Shown piece by piece: positions 27,432 to 36,507 of a stretch of DNA of 63,551 nucleotides. A model generated the notes under the pieces. It was not told the origin of the DNA. It did no database searches and saw nothing but the letters and a program-made list of their open reading frames with translations. Position 1 is the stretch's first letter. Every line of letters starts with the position of its first letter. Made by a program: the position numbers and the translations under genes. Source of the DNA: Candidatus Desulfovibrio gallistercoris (GTDB lineage Bacteria > Desulfobacterota > Desulfovibrionia > Desulfovibrionales > Desulfovibrionaceae); the NCBI GenBank assembly GCA_019118745.1, contig DWYJ01000098.1:1-63551 (forward strand). The letters run 5' to 3'.

Positions 27432-27462
27432 AAAACCATCCGCAGAGCGGATGGTTTTCTGT
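27432..27462 (+). terminator. Terminator of the Ehr operon
   Basis: AAAACCATCCG (27432-27442) and CGGATGGTTTT (27448-27458) form a perfect stem around CAGAG, followed by CTGTTT. It lies about 115 nt after the small-subunit stop. Confidence 0.7.
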
Positions 27463-27624
27463 TTCGCGCCTTGGGCGCTCAACTGACTAGAGCATCTTCA
27501 GATTGAAACGCTTGGCGTTTCGTGGAAAAAACACGGTTTTTCCGCCTGGTTTTGGCCGGGCGGCGCTGTGCCGTTGCCTTGCATCTTGCCTTGTTCAAAA
27601 GCAAGATGCTCTAACGCCATAAAC

Positions 27625-27660
27625 AAAAAGGCTGCGGAGGATGACTCCGCAGCCTTTTTG
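27625..27660. terminator. Bidirectional terminator
   Basis: AAAAAGGCTGCGGA (27625-27638) and TCCGCAGCCTTTTT (27646-27659) are exact complements with an A-run before and a T-run after, so it can act on both strands. It separates the Ehr operon from the convergent minus-strand gene. Confidence 0.85.
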
Positions 27661-27796
27661 TCCGGTGAAAACCTTTCAAGGCGTTCTGAAAACACGTTCT
27701 CCCCACGTCTGTTCCGGGATCATCCCGCTGGACGGCATCTACCTTACAGGGGAAAGGAGCTGCCGCCGGGCCTCGTCCCGTCAGGGAACGCCTTGC

Positions 27797-28303
27797 CTAA
27801 ACGAGGTAATCCCCCCGGTTGAACTTGATCTTCTCCGTGGTGGTCAGGATCTCCAGCTCGTTGAGCAGGGAATCGAAGCCGGGATTCTGACCGCGCAGGC
27901 CCGACGTGTCCTTGCGCAGGTTGGAAACCGTGCTGTCTATGCCCTCAAGCAGCGCATAGGCATCGCGCAGGGAGGATTCGGCGCGGGAGGAGCCGAGTGC
28001 CTGCGTGTAGGAATCCCAGAGATCCAGCGCGCCGGAAGCCTGGGAAAAAGCTTCCTCGAAAACGGCTTCATCCGGCGTCAGGGCGGAAGATTCTTCCGTG
28101 TCGCCCAGCAGCATACGGCTGATGAGACCGGCACGGTTCGCCCCCGGCATGGGGGGCAGGGCAGCGCTGCTGGTGGACTCGCTCAGGCCCATCTCCTGGG
28201 CCAGAGCCGCTTCAAATGCGCTATTGTCACCGCTGGACCGACGGAGAGCCGCCTGTTCCTGCTGCTGCAGCAACGCTTCTATGGATGTATTGTCTACCTT
28301 CAT
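27797..28303 (-). CDS. Hypothetical protein, 168 aa
   Basis: I do not recognise this protein. It is hydrophilic, acidic and predicted mostly helical, with Gln/Ala-rich N-terminal sequence (EALLQQQEQAALRR), a Ser/Thr-rich middle and a C-terminal helical stretch ending KFNRGDYLV. There is no signal peptide or membrane segment. GGAGG lies 7 nt before the ATG at 28303, which is why the longer open frame to 29224 (antisense to the Usp gene) is rejected. It stands alone, facing the bidirectional terminator, and is divergent from the stress protein. Confidence 0.65.
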   Translation of the reverse strand: MKVDNTSIEALLQQQEQAALRRSSGDNSAFEAALAQEMGLSESTSSAALPPMPGANRAGLISRMLLGDTEESSALTPDEAVFEEAFSQASGALDLWDSYTQALGSSRAESSLRDAYALLEGIDSTVSNLRKDTSGLRGQNPGFDSLLNELEILTTTEKIKFNRGDYLV

Positions 28304-28525
28304 GTTCGCCTCCAGGGTTGGCGTTCGCCGAACAAGCTGCAATAACCGTTCCAGAGGAAAAAGCGGCGATTTTTTCCGGGTCGCGGACGGCGGGCGGCAG
28401 GACTTGTCTAACGCCGGAAAAGACTCTACTATAAAACCACAAGAAGATGAAGCCGTCACGACCGGTTCCGGCACGGCCGGGGTGGCTCTCCCCAAGATGA
28501 GCCGGAAAGGGCACTGGAGCATATC

Positions 28526-28978
28526 ATGAAGGAAATCAAGAAGATTCTCTGCGCTGTCGACCTCTCCGACCACAGCAGGTCCGTGGCTGAATACGCCAGC
28601 ATGCTTGCCAAGGGGCTTGGCGCCAGCATCATCGTCGTGTACACGGCTCCCTCGCTGAGCCAGTATGTGGGCTTCCATGTGCCGCCGAACACCATCGAGA
28701 ACTTCGTGGGCGAGATCGTTTCCGGGGCCGAAAAGTCCATGGAAGCCTTTGTGGCGGAAAACTTCGTGGGCGTGGAAGCCAAGGGCCATGTGCTCATCGG
28801 CTACGCCGCCGAAGAGATCCTGAGCCGCGCCGAAGAAGAGAAGGTGGACCTCATCGTCATGGGGACGCACGGCCGCAAGGGCATCGACCGCATCCTCTTC
28901 GGTTCCGTGGCCGAAAAGGTGGTCAAGAACGCCACCATGCCGGTGCTGACCATCCGTCCGACCGACGAAGAAGAATAG
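28526..28978 (+). CDS. Universal stress protein (UspA family)
   Basis: A 150-residue single-domain cytoplasmic Usp. The N-terminal strand KKILCAVDLSDHS and the C-terminal ATP-binding signature GTHGRKGIDRILFGSVAEKV (G-2x-G-9x-G-S order) are both present, so it probably belongs to the nucleotide-binding class. Such proteins help survival under starvation or redox stress by mechanisms that vary. It is monocistronic, closed by a strong terminator 14 nt after the stop. Confidence 0.92.
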   Translation: MKEIKKILCAVDLSDHSRSVAEYASMLAKGLGASIIVVYTAPSLSQYVGFHVPPNTIENFVGEIVSGAEKSMEAFVAENFVGVEAKGHVLIGYAAEEILSRAEEEKVDLIVMGTHGRKGIDRILFGSVAEKVVKNATMPVLTIRPTDEEE

Positions 28979-28992
28979 CCATTGCCTTTCCG

Positions 28993-29024
28993 GGGCGCGA
29001 CCTTTGGGGTCGCGCCCTTTTTTT
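28993..29024 (+). terminator. Rho-independent terminator after usp
   Basis: GGGCGCGACC (28993-29002) pairs with GGTCGCGCCC (29008-29017), followed by seven T. A textbook terminator. Confidence 0.92.
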
Positions 29025-29142
29025 GTCCGCTTTTTCCCGCCGCATGCGTGCTTGCTCCTGAAAAGGCAACACGTGCGACGGCGCAGCGCCCCCGGCCCGA
29101 CGTGACCGGAAAACCGCGCGTTTTTCCGTGAAACGGCAGGCC

Positions 29143-29182
29143 CTATGGTTTGGGATGCAAGGCGTTCCAAACGGAAAATGCT
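29143..29182. repeat. Small palindrome family, TTTGG/CCAAA copy 1
   Basis: CTATGGTTTGGGATGC ... GGCGTTCCAAACGG then AAAATGCT. Related copies lie, in the opposite orientation, at 49901-49941 and 56009-56049. This one sits immediately before hisC and overlaps the rejected longer start. Confidence 0.65.
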
Positions 29183-29195
29183 CATGGGAGCCAAG

Positions 29196-30329
29196 ATGTA
29201 CACATCCCCCGTTCGAGAGGCCATCCTCGGCCTGAAGGCCTACGTCCCCGGCAGATCCATTGCCGAAATCAAGGAAAAATACGGTCTGACGCAGGTCATC
29301 AAGATGGCCAGCAACGAGAACCCCCTGGGCACGTCCCCGCTGGTCTGCGAGGCCGTGCAGCGCGCCGCCGCGCTGAGCTTCCGCTATCCGCAGGGCGGCA
29401 ACCCGCGCCTCACGGCCGCCCTCGGACGCCGGCACAAGGTCGCGCCGGAGCGTATCGTGGTCGGGAACGGCTCGGATGAGATCATCGACCTTTTGCTGCG
29501 CGTCCTGCTCGTGCCGGGCAAGCATTCTCTGGTCTGCTTTGCGCCGTGCTTCTCCATCTACCCCATACAGGGGCAGATCTGCGGCGTCGAGGTGCGCCGC
29601 CAGCCGCTGCGCGAAGATTTCAGCTTCGATTTCGAGGCCCTCCTCTCTCTCGTGGACGAGAGCACCCGCCTCGTCTTCGTGACCACCCCGGACAATCCTT
29701 CCGGCTACTGTCCTCCCCGTGCGGAGGTGGAACATCTGGCCGCCGAACTGGCCCGGCGCTTCCCGGACTGCCTGCTGGTGGTGGACGAGGCCTACATGGA
29801 TTTCGTGGGCGACGGCGAGGCGGACGAGCGGCAGGCCTCCCTGCTGGCCGGCGGCTGCCTGCCGGACAATGTGGCCATACTGCGCACGTTTTCCAAAAGC
29901 TGGGGGCTGGCCGGGCTGCGGCTGGGCTATGCCGTGCTGCCCGAAGCGCTGGCCCAGTACTGCTGGCGGGCGCGTCTGCCCTTTTCCGTCAACCTGCTGG
30001 CCGAGGAGGCCGGACTGGCCGCCCTTGAGGACGCGGCTTTTCGCGAGGCCACCCTCCGCACCGTGCGGGAAGGCCGCCGGCATCTCAGCCGGGAGCTGGC
30101 AGCCGCGGGCTGCACCGTCTGGCCCAGCGCGGCCAACTTCGTCATGTTCCGCCTGCCGGAAGGCGTGGACGCCCCGGCCTGCGTGGACGCTCTGCTGCGC
30201 GGCGGCCTGATCATCCGCCCGCTCGCCAGCTATGACCTGCCGCAGCATCTGCGCGTCAGCGTCGGCACGGCGGAAGAGAACGCCCGCTTCCTCTCCCTGC
30301 TGCGCGCTTTCCTGGAGGCGGCCCGATGA
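29196..30329 (+). CDS. hisC: Histidinol-phosphate aminotransferase
   Basis: A PLP-dependent aminotransferase of histidine biosynthesis (imidazole acetol phosphate to histidinol phosphate). The 377-residue protein shows SNENPLGTSP, GNGSDEIIDL, DNPSGYCPP, VVDEAYMDF and the PLP-lysine block TFSKSWGLAGLRLGY. Related enzymes can also use aromatic substrates, so specificity is by similarity. The ATG at 29196 has GGAG 8 nt upstream; starts at 29145 or 29184 lie in repeat sequence. It overlaps cmk by ATGA, so the two genes are translationally coupled. Confidence 0.92.
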   Translation: MYTSPVREAILGLKAYVPGRSIAEIKEKYGLTQVIKMASNENPLGTSPLVCEAVQRAAALSFRYPQGGNPRLTAALGRRHKVAPERIVVGNGSDEIIDLLLRVLLVPGKHSLVCFAPCFSIYPIQGQICGVEVRRQPLREDFSFDFEALLSLVDESTRLVFVTTPDNPSGYCPPRAEVEHLAAELARRFPDCLLVVDEAYMDFVGDGEADERQASLLAGGCLPDNVAILRTFSKSWGLAGLRLGYAVLPEALAQYCWRARLPFSVNLLAEEAGLAALEDAAFREATLRTVREGRRHLSRELAAAGCTVWPSAANFVMFRLPEGVDAPACVDALLRGGLIIRPLASYDLPQHLRVSVGTAEENARFLSLLRAFLEAAR

Positions 30330-31036
30330 CCGCCGCTCCCCTGCCTGTGGTGACGCTGGACGGGCCCGCCGGCGTCGGCAAGACGACGCTGGCCCGCCGC
30401 ATGGCCGAGAGCCTCGGCATCGCCTATCTGGATACCGGCGCCATGTTCCGCTGTCTGGCCCTGCGGCTGGGCCCGGGCGCCGACACCTGGGAAGACGAAC
30501 GGCTCGAGGCGGCTTGCGCCGCGCATGGATTCTCTCTGGAAGGCAACGGCGCCGCCACGCGCATCTGTTGCAACGGCGTGCCGGTACGCGGCGAGATCCG
30601 CACGGAAGAGGTCGGCATGCTGGCCGCCCGCCTGGGGCAGGTGCCGCTGGTGCGCGCCTATCTGTGCGAGGCCCAACGGCGGCTGGCGGAGCAGCGGCCG
30701 CTGGTGGTGGAAGGCCGCGACATGGGCACGGTGGTCTTTCCCACGGCCCGCTTCAAATTCTTTTTGGATGCCAGCCCCGAAGTCCGGGCCCTGCGCCGCC
30801 TGCGCGATCTGGAAGCGCGCGGACAGGCGGCGGATCTGGCCGAACTGACGGAACAGATCCGCAAGCGGGACGCCATGGACAGGAACCGCCCCATCGCCCC
30901 GCTGCGCGCCGCGCCGGACGCCGTGGTGGTGGATACCTCCACGCTGGATATCGAAGGGGTCCTGGGGACGTTGCTGCATGTCGTGAGCGTGCATGGCGGC
31001 GCGGCCCTGCTCCACGCCCTGGGAGACGTGCAGTAA
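30326..31036 (+). CDS. cmk: Cytidylate kinase
   Basis: It phosphorylates CMP and dCMP with ATP. The 236-residue protein has the P-loop GPAGVGKTTLA at the N-terminus, DTGAMFRCLAL of the substrate site, VEGRDMGTVVFP and FFLDASPEVRALRR, then the lid with RKRDAMDRNRPIAPL. It starts inside the stop of hisC. The pairing hisC-cmk has no direct metabolic logic but recurs as a compact operon style. Confidence 0.93.
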   Translation: MTAAPLPVVTLDGPAGVGKTTLARRMAESLGIAYLDTGAMFRCLALRLGPGADTWEDERLEAACAAHGFSLEGNGAATRICCNGVPVRGEIRTEEVGMLAARLGQVPLVRAYLCEAQRRLAEQRPLVVEGRDMGTVVFPTARFKFFLDASPEVRALRRLRDLEARGQAADLAELTEQIRKRDAMDRNRPIAPLRAAPDAVVVDTSTLDIEGVLGTLLHVVSVHGGAALLHALGDVQ

Positions 31037-31500
31037 GCTCCTCGCATCCGCATTTGCCGGACAGGCAGCTTGCCTTCCGCCGTACAGGGAGTCCCGGCCA
31101 GACCGCCGGGGCTCCTTTTTTTTGCGCGCCGGAGAACCTGCCGGTCGAACCATTTCCGTTGGCGACGCAAGGTGCTCCCAACGGAAATGGCTCGACTGGG
31201 CAGAAGGTGCCGCTCGTGTGGCGGCAAGGGCTGCCCCCCCGGCGCGAACGGCTTCCACTTTTTCGAAAAAATTCAAGAGGTTCCTACAGGAAAATTTTGC
31301 CCTGCGGCAAAAAATTCCCGACATGAAAATCAGAAAAAACCGCCAAGTGTCAAAAAAATGGGCGGCATTTTTTTCCCAAAAAATACCTGTATTTTTCAGT
31401 CCCCCCGGAATAGCGGGATAAATTTTTTTTGGCACGAGACATGCATTTAAAGGGCGTTCGAAGCGAACCAGACGCAATAAGCCTTTAGGACGAGGAGCAC
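31037..31500. other. Non-coding leader region of the TPR gene
   Basis: This 464-bp gap holds a 13-bp perfect inverted repeat (CCATTTCCGTTGG at 31150-31162 and CCAACGGAAATGG at 31178-31190), then A+T-rich DNA from about 31260 and a sigma-54 promoter at 31430. No gene is supported. Confidence 0.6.
31430..31446 (+). promoter_or_regulatory. Sigma-54 (RpoN) promoter
   Basis: TGGCACGAGACATGCAT keeps the required GG (31431-31432) and GC (31443-31444) exactly ten bases apart, and TGGCAC matches the -24 consensus fully; the -12 element is ATGCA rather than TTGCA. It lies 55 nt before the TPR gene and directs transcription into it. Confidence 0.8.
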
Positions 31501-32064
31501 ATGGAAAATCAGCTTGATTATGAGATCAACAAGGAACTGGGCGAATGCTACCTGTTCATGGGAAACTATGACGAAGCGGAGAAGTACTACCGCAAGGCGC
31601 TGACCGACAATCCGCAGATTTCCGCTCCTTTCATGGGTCTTGCCACCATCGCCGTGCAGCGCGGCGAGCTGGACAATGCCCTGGTGCTCTACAAAAAGGC
31701 GGCTTCCGTCGAGCCGGACAGCAAGGCCTACTGCGGCATGGGGCTGGTGCTCATGGAGCAGGGCAAGGCGCAGGAAGCCTTTGACGCCTTCGCCAAGTCG
31801 CTGGATATGGCCAGCGACGGCATCGTAGCCCTGAACGGCATGGTGCGTACGGCCTACGCCGCCGACTGCGTGGAAAGGGCCGTCCCCTATCTGCAGGCGG
31901 CCATCGAAGCCGACATGCAGGCCGAAGCCATGCGCGTCACCCTGGCGGGCTGCTTCATCTCTCTTGATCGCAAGGATGAAGCCCGCGAACTTCTGGAAAA
32001 AGTGCTGGCCGACAATCCCGCGAACGAAAGCGCCCGCGCCCTTCTTCAGACACTGAGCGCCTAG
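31501..32064 (+). CDS. Tetratricopeptide repeat protein
   Basis: A 187-residue soluble protein made mostly of TPR helical pairs: ECYLFMGNYDEAEKYYRKAL, then LATIAVQRGELDNALVLYKKA, then GMGLVLMEQGKAQEAFDAFAKSL, and a less regular C-terminal pair. TPRs are protein-binding scaffolds. There is no signal peptide. GGACGAGGAG precedes the start. A sigma-54 promoter drives it and a terminator closes it, so it is a single-gene unit under RpoN and some enhancer-binding activator. The partner is unknown. Confidence 0.85.
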   Translation: MENQLDYEINKELGECYLFMGNYDEAEKYYRKALTDNPQISAPFMGLATIAVQRGELDNALVLYKKAASVEPDSKAYCGMGLVLMEQGKAQEAFDAFAKSLDMASDGIVALNGMVRTAYAADCVERAVPYLQAAIEADMQAEAMRVTLAGCFISLDRKDEARELLEKVLADNPANESARALLQTLSA

Positions 32065-32108
32065 CATCTTCGTGATGCCGAGCGCCGTACATACTCCCCT
32101 CCCCACAC

Positions 32109-32160
32109 GATTTCCCGGCCTTTGGATTGGCTGAAGGCCGGGAAATCTCTTTTTTTTTTT
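32109..32160 (+). terminator. Rho-independent terminator after the TPR gene
   Basis: GATTTCCCGGCCTT (32109-32122) and its exact complement (32134-32147) are followed by a run of more than ten T. Confidence 0.93.
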
Positions 32161-32271
32161 TCGGCAGGCGGCCTTGGCTTGCCGCCTTGCGGCAGACGCC
32201 GCATCCTGCCCAATCCGCGCTGCCTGCGCCTGCCCCGCCGGTTCGGGCACAGCGCGCAAAGGATCATCCCC

Positions 32272-33468
32272 ATGCCCCGTCGAGCCTTTGCCCTGGGGAA
32301 CCGCTGGCTCATCTTCTACCTAGCCTTCCTCAGCGCCTTTGCCCCGCTTTCCACTGACATGTACCTCCCGGCCCTGCCCCACATGGCGGCCTCGCTCCAC
32401 ACCACGGACGCCCTGTCCAGCCTGAGCATCAGCTGCTTCCTCCTGCTTTTCGCCCTCTCCATGCTGTTCTGGGGCCCGTACAGCGACAAGGCCGGCCGCA
32501 AACGTGTGCTGCTGCTCGGCTCCGCGCTCTATGTCGTCTCCAGCGTGGCCATCGCCCTGTCGTCCTCCATCGAGAGCCTGCTGGTCTGGCGCGGCATACA
32601 GGCCGTGGGCAGCGGCGGCATCAGCGCCATGTCCCTGGCCATCGTCAAGGACGTGTTGCGCGGGCCGGTCATGGCGCGGGTCATCACCTGGATCCAGACC
32701 ATCACCATCCTCGCGCCCATGCTGGCCCCGGTCATCGGCGGCCTGCTGCTGACCTTCACCTCCTGGCGCGGCATCTTCGTCTGCCTCACGGCATGCGGCC
32801 TGCTGGCCGGGGGTGGCGCCCTGCTGCTGCGCGAGACGCTCCTCGTGCGGACGGAGGGCGGCCTCGCACGGATGATGGGCCGCATCGGCTACGTGTTGCG
32901 ACAGCGCGGCTTTCGCAACCTGCTGTTGATCTTTTCCGCCGTCTGCATGCCCTTCATGGCCTTTCTGGCGGTCTCCTCCTACATCTATCAGGGCATATTT
33001 GGCCTTTCGCCGCAGACCTACAGCCTGTTTTTCGCCATCAATGCCGGCATGAGCCTGCTGGGGCCCCTGTGCTATGGGCGCTGGTTCGCCGACTGGCCCC
33101 TGCGCCGCTTCTTCTCCGTCTTTTTGGGCATCATCGTCCTGTCCGGCCTGGGGCTGCTGTGCATGGGGCATTGGCACCCCGTCATCTTCGCCCTCTGGTG
33201 CGCGCCCATCAGCTTCTGTTCCAGCGCCACCCGCCCGCCGTCCACCGTGCTCATGCTCAACCAGCTCTCCACGGATACCGGCACCATGACGGCGCTCATC
33301 AACAGCGGCGGCCTGCTCTTCGGCAGCGCCTCCATGTTCCTTTGCGGGCTCTCCCTCTGGCCGGACAGCGTGACTGCCATGGGCGGCATGGCCTGCCTTG
33401 CCGGACTGGCGACCCTGCTCGGCTGGCGCTGGGTGGACGGTCGCGGCCTCTACCGCAAGCAGGCCTGA
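32272..33468 (+). CDS. MFS drug exporter, Bcr/CflA type
   Basis: A 398-residue inner-membrane transporter with twelve predicted helices. STDMYLPALPHMA in the first helix region, WGPYSDKAGRKRVLLLG (MFS motif A) after helix 2, and GSGGISAMSLAIVKDVL match the Bcr/CflA drug-resistance branch. Substrates cannot be predicted. Start 32272 has AAAGGAT upstream; a reading from 32122 would cross the TPR terminator. It is probably monocistronic. Confidence 0.85.
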   Translation: MPRRAFALGNRWLIFYLAFLSAFAPLSTDMYLPALPHMAASLHTTDALSSLSISCFLLLFALSMLFWGPYSDKAGRKRVLLLGSALYVVSSVAIALSSSIESLLVWRGIQAVGSGGISAMSLAIVKDVLRGPVMARVITWIQTITILAPMLAPVIGGLLLTFTSWRGIFVCLTACGLLAGGGALLLRETLLVRTEGGLARMMGRIGYVLRQRGFRNLLLIFSAVCMPFMAFLAVSSYIYQGIFGLSPQTYSLFFAINAGMSLLGPLCYGRWFADWPLRRFFSVFLGIIVLSGLGLLCMGHWHPVIFALWCAPISFCSSATRPPSTVLMLNQLSTDTGTMTALINSGGLLFGSASMFLCGLSLWPDSVTAMGGMACLAGLATLLGWRWVDGRGLYRKQA

Positions 33469-33648
33469 ACGACGGCGCAAAAACGCGCGTGCCGCCCGGA
33501 AAAACGCTTTCCGGACGGCACGACCACATCGAAATAATTTGTAAGGCCCGTCAGGCCTCGGCGAGGCGGCGGCACAGCGACGCCCGCCCCGAACCAAGCG
33601 GAAGATCCGCGTTTTCTCCGCGAAACGCCTGGCCGGATGGAAAAGGCT

Positions 33649-34293
33649 CTAAATGTCCACAGGGGTGGGCTTGCCCTCCTCGGCGGGCTTCCCTTCTCTG
33701 CCGGGCTGCTGCGCCTTGCCGGCGGGAGCGGCCTTGCCCAGCGCGTACTTGCGGGCCGTCTCTTCCAGCACGGCCTGCCCCACCACCTGCCAGTTCTCAC
33801 CCTGCTTGCGCAGCGCCAGCCAGGAGGTCATGCCCGCAGGCGTGGTGACCGAGGCTACGGCCGCCGTCTCGTCGAGCTTCACCACCTTTGCCTTTTTGAG
33901 GGATTCGGGGACCCACGGACAGTTAGGCGTCGTAGCCTGGCGGCAATCGGCCATCAGTTCGCCCGTGCTGACGCCCCGGTGGAAATGCTGGCGCAGATCG
34001 TTCTCCACATCCACGATGCTGTTGAGCATCTTGTCCACGCCGCCGATGCCGAGCTGGCGGCCCAGCGAATCCAGCATGTTCAGGCCCCGGCTTTCCTGCG
34101 TCATGTTGTTGATCTCATTGGCGGAAAAGCTTTTCAGATCCACATTGGCCATAAAGGCCGCGCTGTCGTTGGCGCTCAGGGCGTCCGCCAGCGCGCCGAG
34201 CGTCTTTTCAGGACCGGAGGTCATGCAGGCGGCCAGCAGCAGGACGCTCAGCGCCGGGGCCAGGAACCCGGCGGGACGAGGGAAAAAGGACAT
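33649..34293 (-). CDS. Putative lipoprotein, unknown function
   Basis: A 214-residue protein with a lipoprotein signal: hydrophobic stretch then LLLAACMTSG, with lipidated Cys at about residue 23. The residue after Cys is Met, so no inner-membrane retention signal is evident. The rest is a small soluble domain (KTLGALADALSANDSAAFMANVD, WLALRKQGENWQVVGQAV) that recalls NTF2-like DUF4878 lipoproteins, a tentative match. The C-terminus is Lys/Pro-rich. GGAG lies upstream of the start. Confidence 0.65.
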   Translation of the reverse strand: MSFFPRPAGFLAPALSVLLLAACMTSGPEKTLGALADALSANDSAAFMANVDLKSFSANEINNMTQESRGLNMLDSLGRQLGIGGVDKMLNSIVDVENDLRQHFHRGVSTGELMADCRQATTPNCPWVPESLKKAKVVKLDETAAVASVTTPAGMTSWLALRKQGENWQVVGQAVLEETARKYALGKAAPAGKAQQPGREGKPAEEGKPTPVDI

Positions 34294-34493
34294 AGGGCTC
34301 TCCTTGGGTATGCCTCCCCTCTGCATGAGGGAAGACGGCTTGTGTACAGGCTAGCACAGGCCGCAGGGATTGCAAGGCCCGGCAGGGACCGTGCCCCGGC
34401 GGGGCTTTTTTTCCCCGCCGCTCTCTGCTACAAGGGGAGTCATGCCGACAGCCCGCCTGTCGCGGGCATGGGACGGCACTCAACGGAGGCACA

Positions 34494-35258
34494 ATGAAAG
34501 TCATCATCATGTGCGGCGGCAAGGGAACGCGCCTGCGCGAAGAAACGGCCATCAAACCCAAACCCATGGTGGAGATCGGCGGACGCCCGGTGCTCTGGCA
34601 CATCATGTCCATCTATGCCCGCTTCGGCTACAAGGACTTCATCCTGCCGCTCGGCTACAAGGGTGAGGTCATCAAACAGTATTTCCATGATTACAATATC
34701 CGCAACACGGATTTCACCGTGGACCTCAAAAACGGCGACATCACGGCCCATCCCACCGAGATCGTGGACTGGCGCGTGACCCTCTGCGATACCGGACAGG
34801 AGACCCTCAAGGGCGGACGCCTCAAGCGTGTGGCCCGCTACATCGACACCGACCGCTTCATGGTGACCTACGGCGACGGCGTGGCGGACATCGACCTTGA
34901 CAAGCTTGTGGAATTCCACAAAAAATCCGGCACCATCGGCACCTTTACCGGCGTGCGCATGCCTTCGCGCTTCGGCACGGTGCGCACGGACGCGGACGGC
35001 AAGATCCTCTCCTGGGAGGAAAAACCCGTCCTTGACGAATACATCAACTGCGGCTTCTTCGTCTTCAAGCGGGAATTCCTCGACTACCTCAGCGAGGACG
35101 AATCCTGCGATCTGGAAAAGGAGCCCCTGCAACGTCTGGCGGCCGAGGGACAGCTCTCCATGTATCCCCACCCCGGACAGTGGCAGTGCATGGATACCCT
35201 GCGGGATTCCCTCAAGCTCAATGAACTCTGGGATTCGGGCAAGGCCTTCTGGATCTGA
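34494..35258 (+). CDS. rfbF: Glucose-1-phosphate cytidylyltransferase
   Basis: It makes CDP-glucose from CTP and glucose 1-phosphate, the first step toward CDP-linked deoxysugars of surface polysaccharide. The 254-residue protein has the nucleotidyltransferase signature MCGGKGTRLREETAIKPKPM at the N-terminus, VTYGDGVADID with the metal-binding Asp, and the RfbF-type blocks EYINCGFFVFKREFLDYL and HPGQWQCMDTLRD. It is followed by the 4,6-dehydratase, the next pathway enzyme. Confidence 0.94.
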   Translation: MKVIIMCGGKGTRLREETAIKPKPMVEIGGRPVLWHIMSIYARFGYKDFILPLGYKGEVIKQYFHDYNIRNTDFTVDLKNGDITAHPTEIVDWRVTLCDTGQETLKGGRLKRVARYIDTDRFMVTYGDGVADIDLDKLVEFHKKSGTIGTFTGVRMPSRFGTVRTDADGKILSWEEKPVLDEYINCGFFVFKREFLDYLSEDESCDLEKEPLQRLAAEGQLSMYPHPGQWQCMDTLRDSLKLNELWDSGKAFWI

Positions 35259-35381
35259 GGCCAGGACGCCCGGCACGGGCAGCCTTAAGGCTGCCGCTCA
35301 CCGCTCTCTTCAGGACTTTTTCCGGCCTGCCGCCTGCCTCTGGTGCGCGGCAGGCCGTCGCGTACAACGCAAAGGATCGAC

Positions 35382-36500
35382 ATGTTTGCCAATTGCTACA
35401 AAGGCCGTCGCGTGTTCATCACCGGTCACACCGGATTCAAAGGCTCGTGGCTTGCCGCCTGGCTGGTGAGCCTCGGCGCGGAAGTGGCGGGCTTTGCCGA
35501 CTGCGTGCCCACCACGCCCTCCCACTTCGAGGCGACCGGCCTTGCCGGCCATCTGCGGGACTACCGCGGCGACATCCGCGACCGGGACGCCGTCTGCCGC
35601 GCCCTGCGGGAATTCCGGCCGGAGGCGGTCTTCCATCTGGCGGCGCAGCCGCTGGTGCGCCTTTCCTACGACAAGCCCGCGCTGACCTTTGAGACCAACA
35701 TGATGGGCACGCTCAACGTGCTGGAAGGCCTGCGGGAATGTCCCTCCGTGGCCGCCGCGGTCTTCATCACCTCGGACAAATGCTACCGCAACGACGAATG
35801 GGTCTGGGGCTACCGCGAGACCGACCACCTCGGCGGCTACGACCCCTATTCCGCCTCCAAGGGCTGCGCGGAGATCGTCGCCCATTCCTACTTCCAGAGC
35901 TATTTCGGCAGCGGCGGCCCGGCCTGCGCCACCACACGGGCGGGCAACGTCATCGGCGGCGGGGACTGGGCGCTGGACCGCATCGTGCCGGACTGCGCCC
36001 GCGCCTGGGCGGACGGGCAGGCGGTGCGCATCCGCAGCCCCTGGGCCACGCGGCCGTGGCAGCTCGTGCTCGAACCGCTTTCCGGCTATCTGTGGCTGGG
36101 GGCCCACCTGCTGGGCCTGCGCGAAGGGTCCTTCTCCGTGCGCGGGCAGGCCTACAACTTCGGCCCCGCGGCGGACGTCAACAACACCGTGGCCGAGGTG
36201 GTGACGGCGCTGGCGACCCACTGGCCGGGCTTCGTGAGCGAGACCGACCCGCAGGCCCAGGCCGGCGTCAAGGAATGCACCCTGCTCAAGCTCTGCTGCG
36301 ACAAGGCCCTCGCCCATCTGGGCTGGAAGGCGACCCTGAATTTCGAGGAGACCATCCGCTTCACCGCCGAATGGTATCACCGCTTCTACCGCGGCGAGGG
36401 AGGCAAGCAGGCCGGGGCCTCCCTGCTGGACTTCAGCCTCGGCCAGATCGCTGCCTACTGCAATGCCGCCGAACAACGGCAGCAGCTCTGGGTAAGGTAG
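35382..36500 (+). CDS. rfbG: CDP-glucose 4,6-dehydratase
   Basis: It converts CDP-glucose to CDP-4-keto-6-deoxyglucose using bound NAD. The 372-residue extended short-chain dehydrogenase has the cofactor loop ITGHTGFKGSWLAAWL, VFHLAAQPLVRLSY, ITSDKCYRN and the catalytic YDPYSASKGCAE (YxxxK), plus RAGNVIGGGDWA. AAAGGA precedes the ATG at 35382. It lies downstream of rfbF and 7 nt before a cupin epimerase-like gene. Confidence 0.94.
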   Translation: MFANCYKGRRVFITGHTGFKGSWLAAWLVSLGAEVAGFADCVPTTPSHFEATGLAGHLRDYRGDIRDRDAVCRALREFRPEAVFHLAAQPLVRLSYDKPALTFETNMMGTLNVLEGLRECPSVAAAVFITSDKCYRNDEWVWGYRETDHLGGYDPYSASKGCAEIVAHSYFQSYFGSGGPACATTRAGNVIGGGDWALDRIVPDCARAWADGQAVRIRSPWATRPWQLVLEPLSGYLWLGAHLLGLREGSFSVRGQAYNFGPAADVNNTVAEVVTALATHWPGFVSETDPQAQAGVKECTLLKLCCDKALAHLGWKATLNFEETIRFTAEWYHRFYRGEGGKQAGASLLDFSLGQIAAYCNAAEQRQQLWVR

Positions 36501-36507
36501 GACGGCC

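Larger units (their letters stand above)
27317..27796. other. Non-coding convergent region
   Basis: This 480-bp gap holds two terminators (27432 and 27625) and, between them, inverted-repeat sequence around 27485-27610 (AGCATCTTCAG ... AAGATGCTCTA, with AAACGCTTGGCGTTTC inside) of the small palindrome type seen elsewhere in the window. No gene is supported. Confidence 0.55.
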
